Part shown: piece by piece, positions 45,740 through 57,427 of the stretch
How positions within the stretch are numbered: the first letter of the stretch is position 1
How the letters are laid out: the number at the start of each line of letters is the position of its first letter
Assembly: GCA_030248215.1 (NCBI GenBank)
Contig: JASANG010000300.1
Coordinates: forward strand, 62,001-126,000
Length of the DNA stretch: 64,000 bases
Source: Enoplolaimus lenunculus
Lineage: Eukaryota; Nematoda; Enoplea; Enoplida; Thoracostomopsidae
Reading direction: 5' to 3'
Notes under the pieces: model-generated
Seen by the model: the letters and a program-made list of their open reading frames with translations, nothing else
Told to the model about the DNA's origin: nothing
Database searches by the model: none
Program-made: the position numbers and the translations under genes

Positions 45740-45929
45740 GGTCCATGTAAAGATCAGGGGCGGAGAGTTTTTCTGTGGAACCAGAATAGAGTAAGCTTAA
45801 GCTTTAGACTAATTTCTTTGCGTGGTTCAGGCTTAGGCTGAGGAATATGCTCATTGTAACGGCTAGGCTTAGGCTTGGGCTTAGGAATATGCTTATAATA
45901 CTGTTCCGCCCGTGTTCTTTACATTGGCC
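45740..45929. mobile_element. GGCC-ended MITE (190 bp)
   Basis: It starts GGTCCATGTAAAGATCAGGG and ends CGTGTTCTTTACATTGGCC. Flanks TCGAAAGC and TCAAAACC match 6 of 8. Confidence 0.75.
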
Positions 45930-46194
45930 TCAAAACCTAAAACGCCGCAAGAGCGTCAAATTCAATTTTTAATTTACCAATGTTTCATTAAAACAGATGT
46001 TTCAAGAGTAAACGTTGTTGGCAAAAATTTATTCTTTAAATTTAAAAAAAATCGTTAAAATAAGTTTGTTGTTTTGGAGGCGTAAATTGAAAACTTGGCT
46101 AAAACCAGCACTTGATTATTCTGCCGCAAAGTTGTAGATAAACTGGAAATCGTATGAAATGCAAGTTTATTCTCGCGTTGTCAAACTAGCACTA

Positions 46195-46390
46195 CACTGC
46201 AAAAAATGGAGAGTCAAATTGACTCTCTCCGAAATAGTGTCTACAACATTACACAAATTGAGTCAAATTCGACTCTGTCAGAGTCAAATTCGACTCACTC
46301 AAAATCGCACGCTTGACTAATTCAACTCAATTCGTAAAGTACCGTAGAGACTATTTCGGAGAGGTTCAATTTATTTCACCATTTTTTAGC
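46195..46390. mobile_element. TA-type palindromic MITE, right end worn
   Basis: CACTGCAAAAAATGGAGAGT begins it after TA. GAGTCAAATTCGACTC-type blocks face each other. The right end ATTTTTTAGC has lost the expected CAGTG. Confidence 0.7.
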
Positions 46391-46508
46391 TAATTTTGAA
46401 TGTTAGAATAACAGAATTTGCGTTATTTTAATAACGGAAACGAAAACTGACCCCGATTTTTATGGGAAATGGAAACGGACACGGATATCTGTTTGCACCC
46501 TGGTATTA

Positions 46509-46985
46509 GGGTGGCGTTATCTTGTCGTGCGGCGCCCTCCGGCGCCAATCTTCACCGTTCGTCGCCGTTCTTCACCATACTTTATAGTACGTGAACGATT
46601 CACGTCAGAGTTTGATATGCCTCGCGCCTGAACTTAAACCAGTATTTTAAAGATCGCTGGTGATTTAGACTTTAATGAAGTTTCGCGTTATAGCGTCAAT
46701 GAATTTTACACATTAAAGCTTTTAACTGCAAACAAGACCATTTCAAACCCTAGCCCATGTAAAGAACATGGCCGGAACAGTAGTACAAGCGTATTCCTAA
46801 GCCTAAGCCTAAGCCTAAGCCTAAGCCTAAGGAAAATGTTAGTCCAAAGCATAAGCTGACTCTATTACGGCCTTGCAGGAAAATGTACCGGCCTTGTTCT
46901 ATACATGGGCCCAAACCCTGAAGGACGACGGTGAATGCCGAACGGTGACGGGCGGCGCCGGACGTCATCAGAAGTATAGTACAAC
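46509..46985. mobile_element. GGGTGGCG-ended element interrupted by a GGCC MITE
   Basis: The left end GGGTGGCGTTATCTTGTCG and right end AGAAGTATAGTACAACTC are inverted. CGGCGCC-rich segments flank the nested MITE at 46752-46911. It starts a few bases after a hAT-like right end at 46502. Confidence 0.7.
46752..46911. mobile_element. GGCC-family MITE, perfect target duplication, pure (CCTAAG)6 core
   Basis: It starts AGCCCATGTAAAGAACATGG and ends CCTTGTTCTATACATGGGCC. CAAACCCT flanks both sides (46744-46751, 46912-46919). The core has six perfect CCTAAG hexamers, the complement of the nematode telomere repeat TTAGGC. It is nested in the 46509-46985 element and so is younger. Confidence 0.92.
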
Positions 46986-46989
46986 TCTA

Positions 46990-48550
46990 AACTAACTTTG
47001 TCGATTAAATAAACTAAATGTTATACGCTTAAACTTATATTTGAAATATGACGTATTTTTAGTTTAATCTAATCTAAACTTAATAAATTGTAGACACTGC
47101 ATAGCTTCTGAGGCAACATTTATATCTTAAACCAAAAAGAAGTTTAGCTACAAAGTCAACCAAAACTAAAAAGTATGTTAGTTTTAGACTTAAAATTGTA
47201 GTTTAGTTTAGTCCGCCCAGCCAATTAACATTAACTTAAACTCACTTTCAAGTTTTTGTTAAGCTATAATTTAAGTTTAAGTTTTTTGAGCGTAAGACAA
47301 ATACGTAACTTCATTGAAAATACAGCTAGTCGTGACCGTAGCAACTATTTTACAATTTTTTAACTTTTATTCAAAAAATGCGTATTTTCGATATAAAAAT
47401 TATATACCCAATGACTGTATAGCAAATATTCAAATTATCAACTTTTCACGAAAAACTATCAGTTGGTTTCGGTTCAAAACGTTGAACTGAACATTTTTAG
47501 GTTCCCAAATGTCCCCAAAGTCGCCGCACCCAAGTCTTGTGAAAAAAACAACTACGCCAGAAAACTTGGGACCAATCTGGGGCGAAAACTTCGTTGGCCA
47601 TCGTTTTGTGTCGTGGTTTATTTGAAACCCATGACCAAATAGTAGCCAGGTCGACGAGGGTATATAATTCTATGTGTCAGAAATATTTTTGACCTCTGAA
47701 GATCCGCAAGCTAAAATCGTGAAAATAACTTTTTTTTCGTGTCAAAAAGTTTTACGAATCGACCATCCTTATTTAATCCCGTTTCAGTATACGCCAGTAA
47801 CTGTTTGGGCCTAAAGTTCTATATCCTCTCAGGTCAAACCCAATTTCGTTTAACGTTCAGTCAGTCTCGCTGATGCTGGTTCCCCCCGGCAATGCTAGAT
47901 CAATAATCATGGGTCGGTTGAAAATTTAAACTGAACAACTCAGAAAAAAGTTTTGTTTCTTAACTCAACCATAAATATTCGCTCATACAACACAATAATT
48001 GTCGTGTCAACACGGAGGGGGGACATGGAACCAGAGGCCTACGCCCCCCTGAATGGTCCCATCGCTCGGACGCCAGTAGAAAGAGCTTATTTTAGGTCCA
48101 ATACGATCAATTTTTATGATTTTTCTGGTTAGTGGGGTTAACGCAAGCTTAGTATTTGGGTACACTGGAACGTTTGACAAAAGTTTATGGACTCAAAAAA
48201 ATGTTTGTGGTAAATGAAAACGTTTTGGGTGCCGTAAGGTGCCACGTTAATACGTGTTACGCACCATATGTGACGCTTTAGGGTACCCAGGTCCCGGTTA
48301 TATCATTCCCCGCCCATCTTATTCGGGTCAATACAGTACGCTACAACACCGAGGGCATTGCCGGCAGGACGGTTAGGGATCAACCCCGTTTGGGGATTTT
48401 TACTCATGTTTTATTTGGCAATTTTCAATTGTCGATATAAGAATTTTGGTAATTTCGCAATATTTATAGAACGTGGATTTTTTAATTTTTGGTTTAGTAG
48501 TCGAACAGAAACAGTATTGCGTGAAAATTTTTCTAAAATTCTTTAATCTC
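46990..48550. other. Intergenic stretch without recognised genes
   Basis: About 47040-47300 carries TTAGTTT / AACTAAA-rich DNA distantly like the 108-bp unit at 62010-62645. A solo right end of the AGTGACCC family (CTTATTCGGGTCA) is at about 48316-48330. The remainder shows nothing I can name. Confidence 0.4.
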
Positions 48551-48579
48551 CCTTTAAAGCCTAATAATACTAAGCCTAA

Positions 48580-48840
48580 GCATAAGGTATCAACCAACGA
48601 AAATGCATCTCTCTAAACGCCTATAATAACTCTAAGTAAGCCTAAAGGTATCAACCAATGAAAATTCATCCCCCTAAAAGCCTATAATAACTCTAAGTAA
48701 GCCTAAAGGTATCAACCAATGAAAATTCATCCCCCTAAAAGCCTATAATAACTCTAAGTAAGCCTAAAGGTATCAACCAATGAAAATCTAAATCTCCCTA
48801 AAAGTCTAATAATTCTAAGCCTAAGCCTAATGTATCAACC
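48580..48840. repeat. 61-bp tandem repeat, about four units
   Basis: Each unit contains AAGGTATCAACCAATGAAAA and GCCTATAATAACTCTAAG. The two central units are almost identical at exactly 61-bp spacing; the outer units diverge. Confidence 0.9.
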
Positions 48841-49677
48841 AATGAAAATCGAAGTGCCGCTTGTGAGTATACGCGGTTTGTGTATGTGCAGAGTGTGTAA
48901 TGTTAAGACATATGCATACTTCACTAACAGTGGTAGGCTTTTTTTCAATTCGGTTGCGATATTCGACACGGAACTTTGGTATCAGTCACAAAAGGCTCTT
49001 AAAAAGTTTCCTGTTGTGCGCATGTTATTGCAGAAATTACACGAAAAGGTAGTATCTTATAGTCTTAAATGGTACTTGTTGAAGGCCTAAAATTTGAATC
49101 ACGCTTTTGGCACAAGTATATAGATAGGGTCAGACTATTTTCCACAGGAATTAAGCTTAAACTTTAGACTAATTGTAGAATTTTGGCTTAAGGATATGCT
49201 TATACACTGTTACTGCCCAACTTTCTGTGTCAACCGTGCCTAGCGAGAATTCGAACGCAATTTTCGTTGCACAAATGTTAAATATTGTACGGTAGTAGTT
49301 ACCTTACCATTTTATCATACAAAATTTTATGATGTGAAATGCGGCCCCAACACTGAATTCGCCTCTGTTGCCCAACATACGGCTTTTAAAAGAGAGCTCG
49401 AGAATGATGTATACTATTTCTAAAAACAGGAGCGCATACAAAAAGGGGAGGTAGAAAGATATCCCCCAAGATTTGTGCAAAAATTCAAAACAGTAATTTT
49501 GCAGTCTGCAAAATAAATTAACCTGCAGAGAAGAAAAATTGCATTTCTCTCTGGCTACGCTCATTCGCACAAGTCTATTAAACGTGTTTTTAGTCTCTGT
49601 CAAAATATATTCCTGGTTACGAACCTGTCCGTAACTACGTCCTGTGAATACCTTATCGCTGGATGAATCCCTATGGG

Positions 49678-50091
49678 GGCCCATGTCCAGAACATGGCCG
49701 GATTGTTGTCCGGCGGGGCTGTATCAGTGTCATTTTAAGCTTTAGACTTACTTTTTTTATTAGGCTTAGGCTTAAGCTATTAAGGCATAGCCTTAGAAAT
49801 AGGCTCATTCATCCCATGTAATGATCATAGGCGAAACGGTTTTCTGTGGGACTAGAAAAAAGTATGCTTAAGTTTCAGACTAATTTTTTGTTTGGCTTAA
49901 GCTTAAGATTAAGCTTAGGCTCAGGATTAGCTCATTCTTACGCTTAGGTTAGGCTTAGAAATAAGCTTTTATAATACTGTTCCGCCCCTGTTCTTTACAT
50001 TAGCCGCTCATCCTTAGGCGTATGTTTAGGTTTAGGCTTAGGCTTACGAATATACTGGCACTACTGTTCCGGCCCTATTCTATACATGTTT
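49678..50091. mobile_element. GGCC-family MITE interrupted by another copy of its own family
   Basis: The outer copy starts GGCCCATGTCCAGAACATGG and resumes after the insert to end at CCCTATTCTATACATG. The inner copy is at 49811-50005. Confidence 0.75.
49811..50005. mobile_element. Nested GGCC-family MITE (195 bp)
   Basis: It starts ATCCCATGTAATGATCATAG and ends CTGTTCTTTACATTAGCC. Flanks GCTCATTC and GCTCATCC (7 of 8) come from the interior of the outer copy. Confidence 0.82.
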
Positions 50092-50452
50092 CCGCTACGT
50101 TAATAGAATATAGAACAGTAGTAAAAATAGCTTAAACTTTTCCGCAAGCACTCATGTCTGTGCGCACCGCTATAATTGAAATTTAATTAATTTGTCAAAT
50201 TTCGCTTCAAAAATTATATTTCTTGTGAAATAAATATCATTTATTAATAACAATCTTATCCACTTTTGCTTCCTAATCATTAGCCCCTGTCAGATTTGTG
50301 ACATATTTTGTTTTCTAATAATTGGCAAAGCAGACAGGTTTAAATGACAATTTGAAATATTTTTAAACCATGAAAGTTTGATAAATTTGCGATATTCCTC
50401 ATACTTTAAAGATGGATATGCTTGCGTTATGCAAACAAACGACAACGAAATT

Positions 50453-50645
50453 GATTCATGTAAAGATCAGTGGCGAAACGTTTTTCTGTGGGACTGCAAT
50501 AAAGTATAAAGTTAAATAAGTTTTGGACTAGTTTTTCTGCTTCGGCTTAGGCTTTAGGTATAAGGTATACGCTCATTCTTACGTTTAGGCTTTGGATTAG
50601 GAATATGTTTATACTACGGTTACGGCCCTGGTCTATAGATTGGCC
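50453..50645. mobile_element. GGCC-family MITE (193 bp)
   Basis: It starts GATTCATGTAAAGATCAGTG and ends CCTGGTCTATAGATTGGCC. Flanks ACGAAATT and AGGAAATT match 7 of 8. Confidence 0.8.
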
Positions 50646-51120
50646 AGGAAATTCACACATTTATTTTAAACTTGTGCGTCATTCGAAAATCTAGCATCCA
50701 TCGTGAATTAGCGATAAGTTTCTTCACTTTACTGCTCGTATGATGCGCTTTAGAACATTCCACTAATTTTCCGGTCAAACCTGACTAAGCGTAAGCCTAA
50801 ACTTAGGTCTAAGCTTCAGTCCAAGCGTCCCAGTCCACGAACCCGGAAGTCTTTTTGTCTGCCACAGAACAGACCTCTACAATTAACTCAAACTCGTTCT
50901 ATTAATACTGTGTTAAATGTCTTCTGTAGATAAAAAGCGTTATTCGAATATTCATATTCGTAATGCGGGATTCACGTTATAACCGGGGCAGAATGACACC
51001 TGTTCCGTTTATGCAAGCTTATCTGCGCCTTTGAGCTGTGCATGATTTTATTTTCCAAATCTTAAAGTTGTAACCAATCTAGCGTATCAGCGTACACCAG
51101 GAGGTGGAAAATGCTTACGA

Positions 51121-51393
51121 GTGGTGCTATATACACTTTTGATGACGTCACGCGCTGTCCGTCACCGTCCGTCGACGTCCGGTACTCTACATCACCGTGC
51201 GGTATCGTAATTACTTTACGATACCGCATGCTGACGGACAGTCATATAAAGCGCCGGTCGGTGCTCGCGGCGCCTTTTATGTGACTGTCCGTCAACGTTC
51301 GGTATCCTAATTACTCTCGCGTACGATACCGCATGCTGACGGACCACATAAAGGCGCCGGTCGGTGCCCGTTCGACAAGTATAGCGCAACCCT
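51121..51393. mobile_element. GGGTGGCG-family element (about 273 bp)
   Basis: The left GTGGTGCTATATACACTT and right GACAAGTATAGCGCAACCCT are inverted ends. The interior has repeated palindromes around GCGGTATCGTA and TACGATACCGC. Confidence 0.7.
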
Positions 51394-51399
51394 AAATAG

Positions 51400-52280
51400 T
51401 AAGCCATCACTGCACAGACTCTATCAACAATTTAAGGGTAACAAAAGTACCGGAAAAATTTCACTACCCAAATAGTCGGAGCCGGTGGCAAAATGTTTCC
51501 AAGAACCAAATCTAAAAGGCTGCCCTTTTTACCAAAAGCCAAAACCTGAAGCAGACCTCAAAAATTAACCAGGGTGTACTGTATTTACGTGGACGTGCGT
51601 TGTTGTATTTAAATGTGTCTATAACGCGTCTAAAATCCGTTTAAATATATCTGTTTAATAGTTTTATGTGCACAATAATTAAAACTAAAATGGCACTAAG
51701 GGTTCAAAACCGCAAAGGTTCTACAAGCGTTCGATATGGTACACCTTGCAACACGCGAATATACCGATGCTTTAACCAGCATTTGCTTTCATCAGAGTCA
51801 AATTTGATTTTACATTTACGAGCAAGTGAAGCGAATAAGATAATTTTTTAATCGACTATTCAAATAAAACGTTGGTTTATTTCAAATCGAGTATTAAAAG
51901 TGTTTCTACTTTTCGTTTCTGTAAAAATTGTTGGGGGTATGTTCAAGTACTACCACCCCCCCACATGCATATGCCCCTGACAGAAATACGTGCGTCTTTA
52001 GCTAAGTAATTAATAGGTTTCTGTGAGGTTAAAAAATTATATACTGTACGGGTATTTTTCGCAACAAATTTTAGCTTTTTATTGCAATATTATACGTTTT
52101 TCGCCGAATTACTCGTATTACCTATTTAGCCAGCTGCCACGACATCAGGTAAAACGAGCCTTATAAGACGTCCGGCCCTAGTTTTTTTGAGATTCTAAAA
52201 TGGTAAAATAGCAGAGAGGAAGTAATTATATTGGACATTTTTTTGTAATTCATTATCAACGAAGAATAAACGTGTATAAG
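51400..52280. other. Intergenic DNA, nothing firm
   Basis: A short open frame at 51666-51851 is followed by AATAAA at about 51863, but no splice context or family match supports a gene. Confidence 0.3.
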
Positions 52281-52283
52281 CTA

Positions 52284-52463
52284 CACTGCAATAAATGGTA
52301 AGTCAAATTGACCCTCTCCGAAATAGGCTTTTCCGGACTACACAAATTGAGTCAAAATTAGACTCCGCTAAGGTCAAATTCGAATCACTGAGACGCACGT
52401 TTGACTCTGGCGGACACGAATTAGACTGAGTTTGGTCATTTTAACTCACCATTTTTTGCAGTG
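52284..52463. mobile_element. TA-flanked palindromic MITE (180 bp)
   Basis: It starts CACTGCAATAAATGGTAAGT and ends ACTCACCATTTTTTGCAGTG, with TA at 52282-52283 and 52464-52465. A fragment of the AGTGACCCGAATA family follows at about 52776-52860. Confidence 0.87.
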
Positions 52464-53014
52464 TAGCACCAGTTATACGAAAAGACAAAGTATCTATTTC
52501 AAGGTTGTAAGATAAAAATCTTATTGGTGTTAAAGTTAACAGAGGCAGAGAATGTGTTCGCTTTTAATAGCTAGCGTTAACACAGTTTAAATTATCAATA
52601 TAATGAAATCTGGAACGCGCCACATACGTATTTTGGACACCGTTTGAATTGATTTTACGAAGGTATGCAAATTAAATCTATTACTAATGTTTTGTTAACA
52701 TATTTCTAAAAGATTGTATAATTTCGTTTACGAGTTGTTCTCAAGATTTTTAACTGCTCATGCGACATTTACTGTAGTGACCCGAATACGAGGGTGTGGG
52801 TAATAAGAGGGAGGCCCCCATTTGAGTTCCAATCCACGTTGATAGCAAATATTTCAACCACGTTGACTAGTTAAATTCTTTTTGTACAGTTAATATTTGA
52901 ACGAAAGTTTCTAACCAAAAGTATATTGGAACAAAAATTGTTACATACCTACTTAAAATGACTCAATGTTTTGTGTTTGAGTAACAGCTCTGACTGTTTT
53001 GAATGCCAATCAGT

Positions 53015-53298
53015 GAGGGTGCAACCGGAGATGAAAAATACCGGAACCGGAGGTCAACGAAACTTGCTGGAACCGGATGAGAGGCAAAATTATGCAGTAA
53101 AAATGATGGTCGGTAAATTTCGGATATTTTTTCTGAAAATTGTAACAAAAGTAAAGCGAAACGCACTAAACAGATAAATTTTTGTTAAATTCTGCAAAAA
53201 TTTCACTTATAAAAATTGCCGGGCAAAAATTCTACCGGAACCGGAGCCGGAGGCCGACTATCTGCCGGAGCCGGAGGCAGGCTTCCGGTTGTACCCTG
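53015..53298. mobile_element. hAT-type MITE with perfect target duplication (284 bp)
   Basis: It starts GAGGGTGCAACCGGAG and ends CTTCCGGTTGTACCCTG. CAATCAGT flanks both sides (53007-53014, 53299-53306). The interior has ACCGGAACCGGAGG. Confidence 0.92.
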
Positions 53299-53740
53299 CA
53301 ATCAGTGTTGCATATACGATGGTAGATATACAGGAGATATGTTTCCTTTCGTAAATTTTTTTAGGAAAGGCAAGAAAAAGACAGGTTAACAGGCGTTTAG
53401 AATAACCTTCATGATCCATGAAGTCATAAGAAATTTGCATATCCTGCTTAATCCGTACCAAATTTGAAATCCTAGCAACTGTGGGGATGCCCTTGGGTCC
53501 ATGCGCTTGAAAATAGAGAACTTCTTTCTAAAGTTTGCCCGGAAACTGCGAATTTTCTGCTCAGGGTCGAAACCGCTGTATTTTTATTGATTTTCATGAC
53601 GCGGTGAGAACGTCTACTCTGTGGCCGCAAGAGGTCGGCCACAGAGTGGGGCGATTCTAAGGCGTCCAATTTAGCGGTTTTAAAATTTTTATAGTTTTAG
53701 TTACAATTAAGAGTGCATATGCGGGTGTGTTCGAAGTTGT

Positions 53741-54640
53741 TGTAACCTAGGTCAACTGGATTAATAACCTCCCAAGCCAACTTGGGGTCTTAGACATTTT
53801 TACTTCCCCGTCTTGTGTTTAACCGCTATCCCTCTATTTATTGTTTATTTCAATTGCTGTTGATGTGTTGCTTGTGTGTACTTCTGTTCCTTTTGAATTT
53901 TCCGGCTTATGCAAATCAACAGCCGGTTTTTAAAATTTTCGCAAAATTTTAAAACTTATCGGAAGCTTATGCAAATAAGCTTCGGTTTATGCAAATTTCT
54001 GTTAGCCAACATTTTGGGTATAAAAGCTGGTGCTGCTTTAACAATTTAGGCATTCAGTTTGCTATCAACTTCAGATTGCCAGTATGGCACTTAAACCTCT
54101 ACTGATGCCTACTCAACGTTATTTTATGGTTTGTTTTTATGTTTACCGTTTTCACTCGTTGTTGTGGCCGGCTTCGAGCGCAGGAGTCGGCTGCGGAAAA
54201 TTTTGTTTTGCGTTACACGTTTTCTCGGGTACCGATGGCCGGAGGCGTCATCGGTACCGGGGAATACAGTGAAATTTTAACGCTTTCAATGTTTATTGTC
54301 GTATACTTCTTCAATAATAAAGCACAAAGCTTCAGTTCAAAAAGAGGTACTCTATTAAACTTTCCGGGAAGCTTCTGAAACTTTGTTGCAGTTTAACTAC
54401 TGAGATAGCTGTTTTACCCTTGTTTGTTACTTTTTTGTTGCTTTTGACGCGTCAATCCCCGCTGGACGGGGCTGTTTTTGTTGACTATGACTCGGACTGG
54501 CTCGATTCGCGACCGAGCGAGTCCGAGTTAGAATTTGTTGTTACTGTCCGGGCTGGGGAAGGGTGATCTCTTTTCTTTTTTTTCCGGTTTGTTTTTGGAT
54601 CCAGTGAATTCTGATCGATCAGTGTAAGTAAAATTTCTAC
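53741..54640 (+). mobile_element. Possible solo LTR-like segment
   Basis: The bounds TGTAACC...TCTACA are tentative. It contains a TATA box, an initiator-like TCAGTT about 35 bp on, and AATAAA about 300 bp after the TATA box, the order expected for U3-R-U5. No second LTR, coding region or target duplication was found, and the family and age cannot be given. A stand-alone short transcription unit is the alternative. Confidence 0.3.
53909..54086 (+). promoter_or_regulatory. Promoter-like block: three octamer motifs, TATA box, initiator
   Basis: ATGCAAAT occurs at 53909-53916, 53969-53976 and 53989-53996. TATAAAA is at 54019-54025 and TCAGTT at about 54054. An ATG follows at 54084, opening a 62-codon frame with no known family. 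AATAAA is at 54316-54321. ATGCAAAT is the canonical POU/Oct site; whether it is bound here is inference. Confidence 0.45.
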
Positions 54641-56010
54641 AGCCTTAAAAATAGGCGGCGCGGTTCCCGTTTTTTCTTTTTTCTTTTTGACCAGATCTTT
54701 TTTACCAAGAATTTATTTTTCCCCGCGCTCCGAATTTTGCCTGCCCACAGGATGGCGAGCGAGTCTCGCCACGGTGGTCAGAAGTTTTAATCAGGGGCAG
54801 GAAAGCGCAAGAATAAGAGTCTCCTAGCCCCGAACCTTGCGGCCGAAACGTCCAGCCGTCGTTCGGCTGGCCGGCTAATACCCGGTTGCCCATTGATTTG
54901 ATTGCTTGATTAATGCAATCCACGGGTCCGGTGATAATGGGTATGGACTATAGGGGCACTTTAGGTCTGGACACGGAATTCCTATCCAGAACACGGCTAA
55001 GCAAGCGCAGCTGAGCTGGCTTTACAAGTTACTATAACACCACCATAGGTTTGGGATCGCCAAGGATAGGTGGCTTAGGCTCAGGTGCCGGGTCCCAGCC
55101 TTTTAGCAACGCCTTTGAAGACCATTCGAGTTTAACAATGCTCCAGTGTCTAATTCTGACAATAACGAAGCCAGGATGAACTGTGAGAAATTTATATTTC
55201 CTCAGCAGAAAGTGTAACCTTGTATTATTGCTCAAGCTATTGACGCAAGACAAAGAGACAATCAGTATTATTTCTGGTTATTTCTGAGTTAATACTGGGT
55301 TACTTGATTAACTGACAATAAAGTTCAAACAATTCAGAATTCTGGCTTCTGTAAGAGCTAATGCAGTGTTTAGACTTCTGAGTCGATTCATCTCATTCTG
55401 AGTTAAGATCAACTCACTGGAATTTACAGCGAAAACAGTAGGTTTAGATTCTAGATTACATTTTTTGCTTAGGCTTAGGCTTAGAAACTCATTTTGCAAC
55501 GCTTAGGCTTAGGCTTAGGTTTAAGAATACGCTTAATCTGCTGTTACGCCCCTTAAAGTAACATTGGCCCTTCAACCGGACAATATTGAATCGACCACTG
55601 AACTCATCCAAATCGATGTTGAACTCAATATATAAATATAGGATTTGACTCGAACAAAACTAGCTATGTGTTTATGGTAGGGTTTACATTGAAACGGTAT
55701 TGTGATTATTGTAAATAGGAAGTCGCTTTTCTGCATCGAAAGTAGGTTTCATTTTACTTTTCGACTCTTTCGAACAATGGTTTATTTCATAACGGGCATT
55801 TCTTGGGAATGACGTCAGATTTAAAAGTGGTTTGAACCTAAAGGCACGAAAATTTAACACCTTTTGTTTAAAATTTCAAGTTGAATTTGGATCGAAAAGA
55901 TTGTTCTTTATCTATTTTTTAAGTTATAATACAAGAGTTGTAAATATATATAGTTTGGACGGTAAGGCTAGTTTTAACTCAGAAGCTACTACTTTGTTAC
56001 AGGCTTAAGT
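54641..56010. other. Intergenic, repeat-derived
   Basis: No gene is recognised. About 55245-55440 holds a worn ACTCAG-family palindrome. About 55460-55567 holds a GGCC-family right half (GCTTAGGCTTAGGC ... ACATTGGCC). Confidence 0.4.
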
Positions 56011-56012
56011 TA

Positions 56013-56267
56013 CACTGTAAATCCCAGTGAATTAATTAATCAACTCAGACGGAAAGTTAGTTATTTCTGAGTTAATAACAGTAAACTTTACCTCTTGTTG
56101 AATTGAGTTGATTTTCTATGTGAGTTGAGTTGACTCCAGAGGAGTTGATTAATTAAATCAGAATGAGATGAATCAACTCAGAATTGTGAGTCCTGATAGT
56201 AGTCCTAACTCAGATTGAATGGTTCAATTCATTCTGAGTTAAAATCAACTCACTGGAATTTACAGTG
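56013..56267. mobile_element. Palindromic MITE, CACTGTAAATCCCAGTGA ends (255 bp)
   Basis: It starts CACTGTAAATCCCAGTGA and ends TCACTGGAATTTACAGTG. TA lies immediately outside each end. The interior is AACTCAGAATGAG / CTCATTCTGAGTT inverted blocks. Related pieces: 1262-1436, 36133-36270, 55245-55440, about 56300-56425 and 57183-57427. Confidence 0.8.
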
Positions 56268-56607
56268 TACGTTTTAACAATACTGCAAATTCAACTGAAG
56301 ATATTTTAATTCAGAATGAGTTCAATCGCCAAGTTTGAATTAGGTGTTTCAGACCTCAGAATTTTGAATTGATGAAAGTCATTCTGAGTCAATTAATCAA
56401 CTCACACGGAATTACATCGTGTTTACTGCTATTAAAGTTACAAATAACCAAAAATGACTAATTCGTTCTTTGAGCCTGATTAATAAACACATTGGAATCA
56501 GAAATTTCTATACAACGAAAAGTCAAAAATTTATCAGGGAGCCGTATTTACCTTAATTTGATTCGAGGATTTTTGGATGGCCGGCTTGTGTTAATAATTA
56601 CTTTAAT

Positions 56608-56801
56608 GTCCCATGTAAAGATCAAGGGCGGAACGTTTTTCTGTGGGACTAGAAAAGAGTAAACTTAAACTTTCGACTCATTTTTTGCTTGGCTTAGGCT
56701 TAGGCTTACGAATGTATACTCATTACGCTTAGGCTTAGGCTTAGGCTTAAACTTAGGAATATGCTTATAATACTATTCCGCCCCTGTTCTTGACATTCGT
56801 C
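56608..56801. mobile_element. GGCC-family MITE
   Basis: It starts GTCCCATGTAAAGATCAAGG and ends CCTGTTCTTGACATTCGTC, with (TTAGGC)-like runs inside. The flanks do not match. Confidence 0.65.
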
Positions 56802-57182
56802 ATTTAAATTAACATTTTGCAATTTAGTCATTTTGTAAACATTATACCTCCGGAGCTCAAATCGTTGCACTTCAAACAATCTGCAACAACAGTTGCTAAA
56901 ACCAAAACTCAGGGGGCTTTTATAGTCGACCCCCTCCAATTTCAATTTTTCGGTCGGCCACTGAATCGCAATGCCACTTCCGGTTTCCAAACGGTAAATG
57001 TGTCCGTACCAAAACAACAATGTCCAGACAAGCTGTAATTGGGTTCAGAGCTCTCGTGCCCGGTATATTAGGTATTAGGCGAACCGCGTAGCATTTTATT
57101 GGTCTGTTTTTACGACATGTGCCAGGAATTTGCAACAGGGTCGGTTTAGGTATATGTATATAATACGTACATATTGATGGAA

Positions 57183-57427
57183 CACTGTATATTCTAGTGA
57201 GTTAATTAATCAACTCAGACGGAAAGTTACTTATTCCTGAGTTTATAACAATAACTCACTCTGAGTTGAGTTGGTTATCACTCTCAGTTGAGTTTATTCC
57301 GGGAGAGTTGACTAATTGAATCGGAATGAGTTGAATCAACTCAGAATTGTGAGTCCTGATAGTCCTAACTCAGATTGAATGATTCAATTCATTCTGAGTT
57401 AAAATCGACTCACTGGAATTTTCAGTG
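57183..57427. mobile_element. Palindromic MITE, CACTGTAAATTCCAGTG family (245 bp)
   Basis: It starts CACTGTATATTCTAGTGAG and ends CTCACTGGAATTTTCAGTG. The interior arms closely match 56013-56267. No TA flank is preserved. Confidence 0.75.

Noticed and set aside
48830-49090. Possible 86-aa protein
   Set aside because: It starts inside the 61-bp tandem repeat, matches no family I know and lacks splice or promoter signals.
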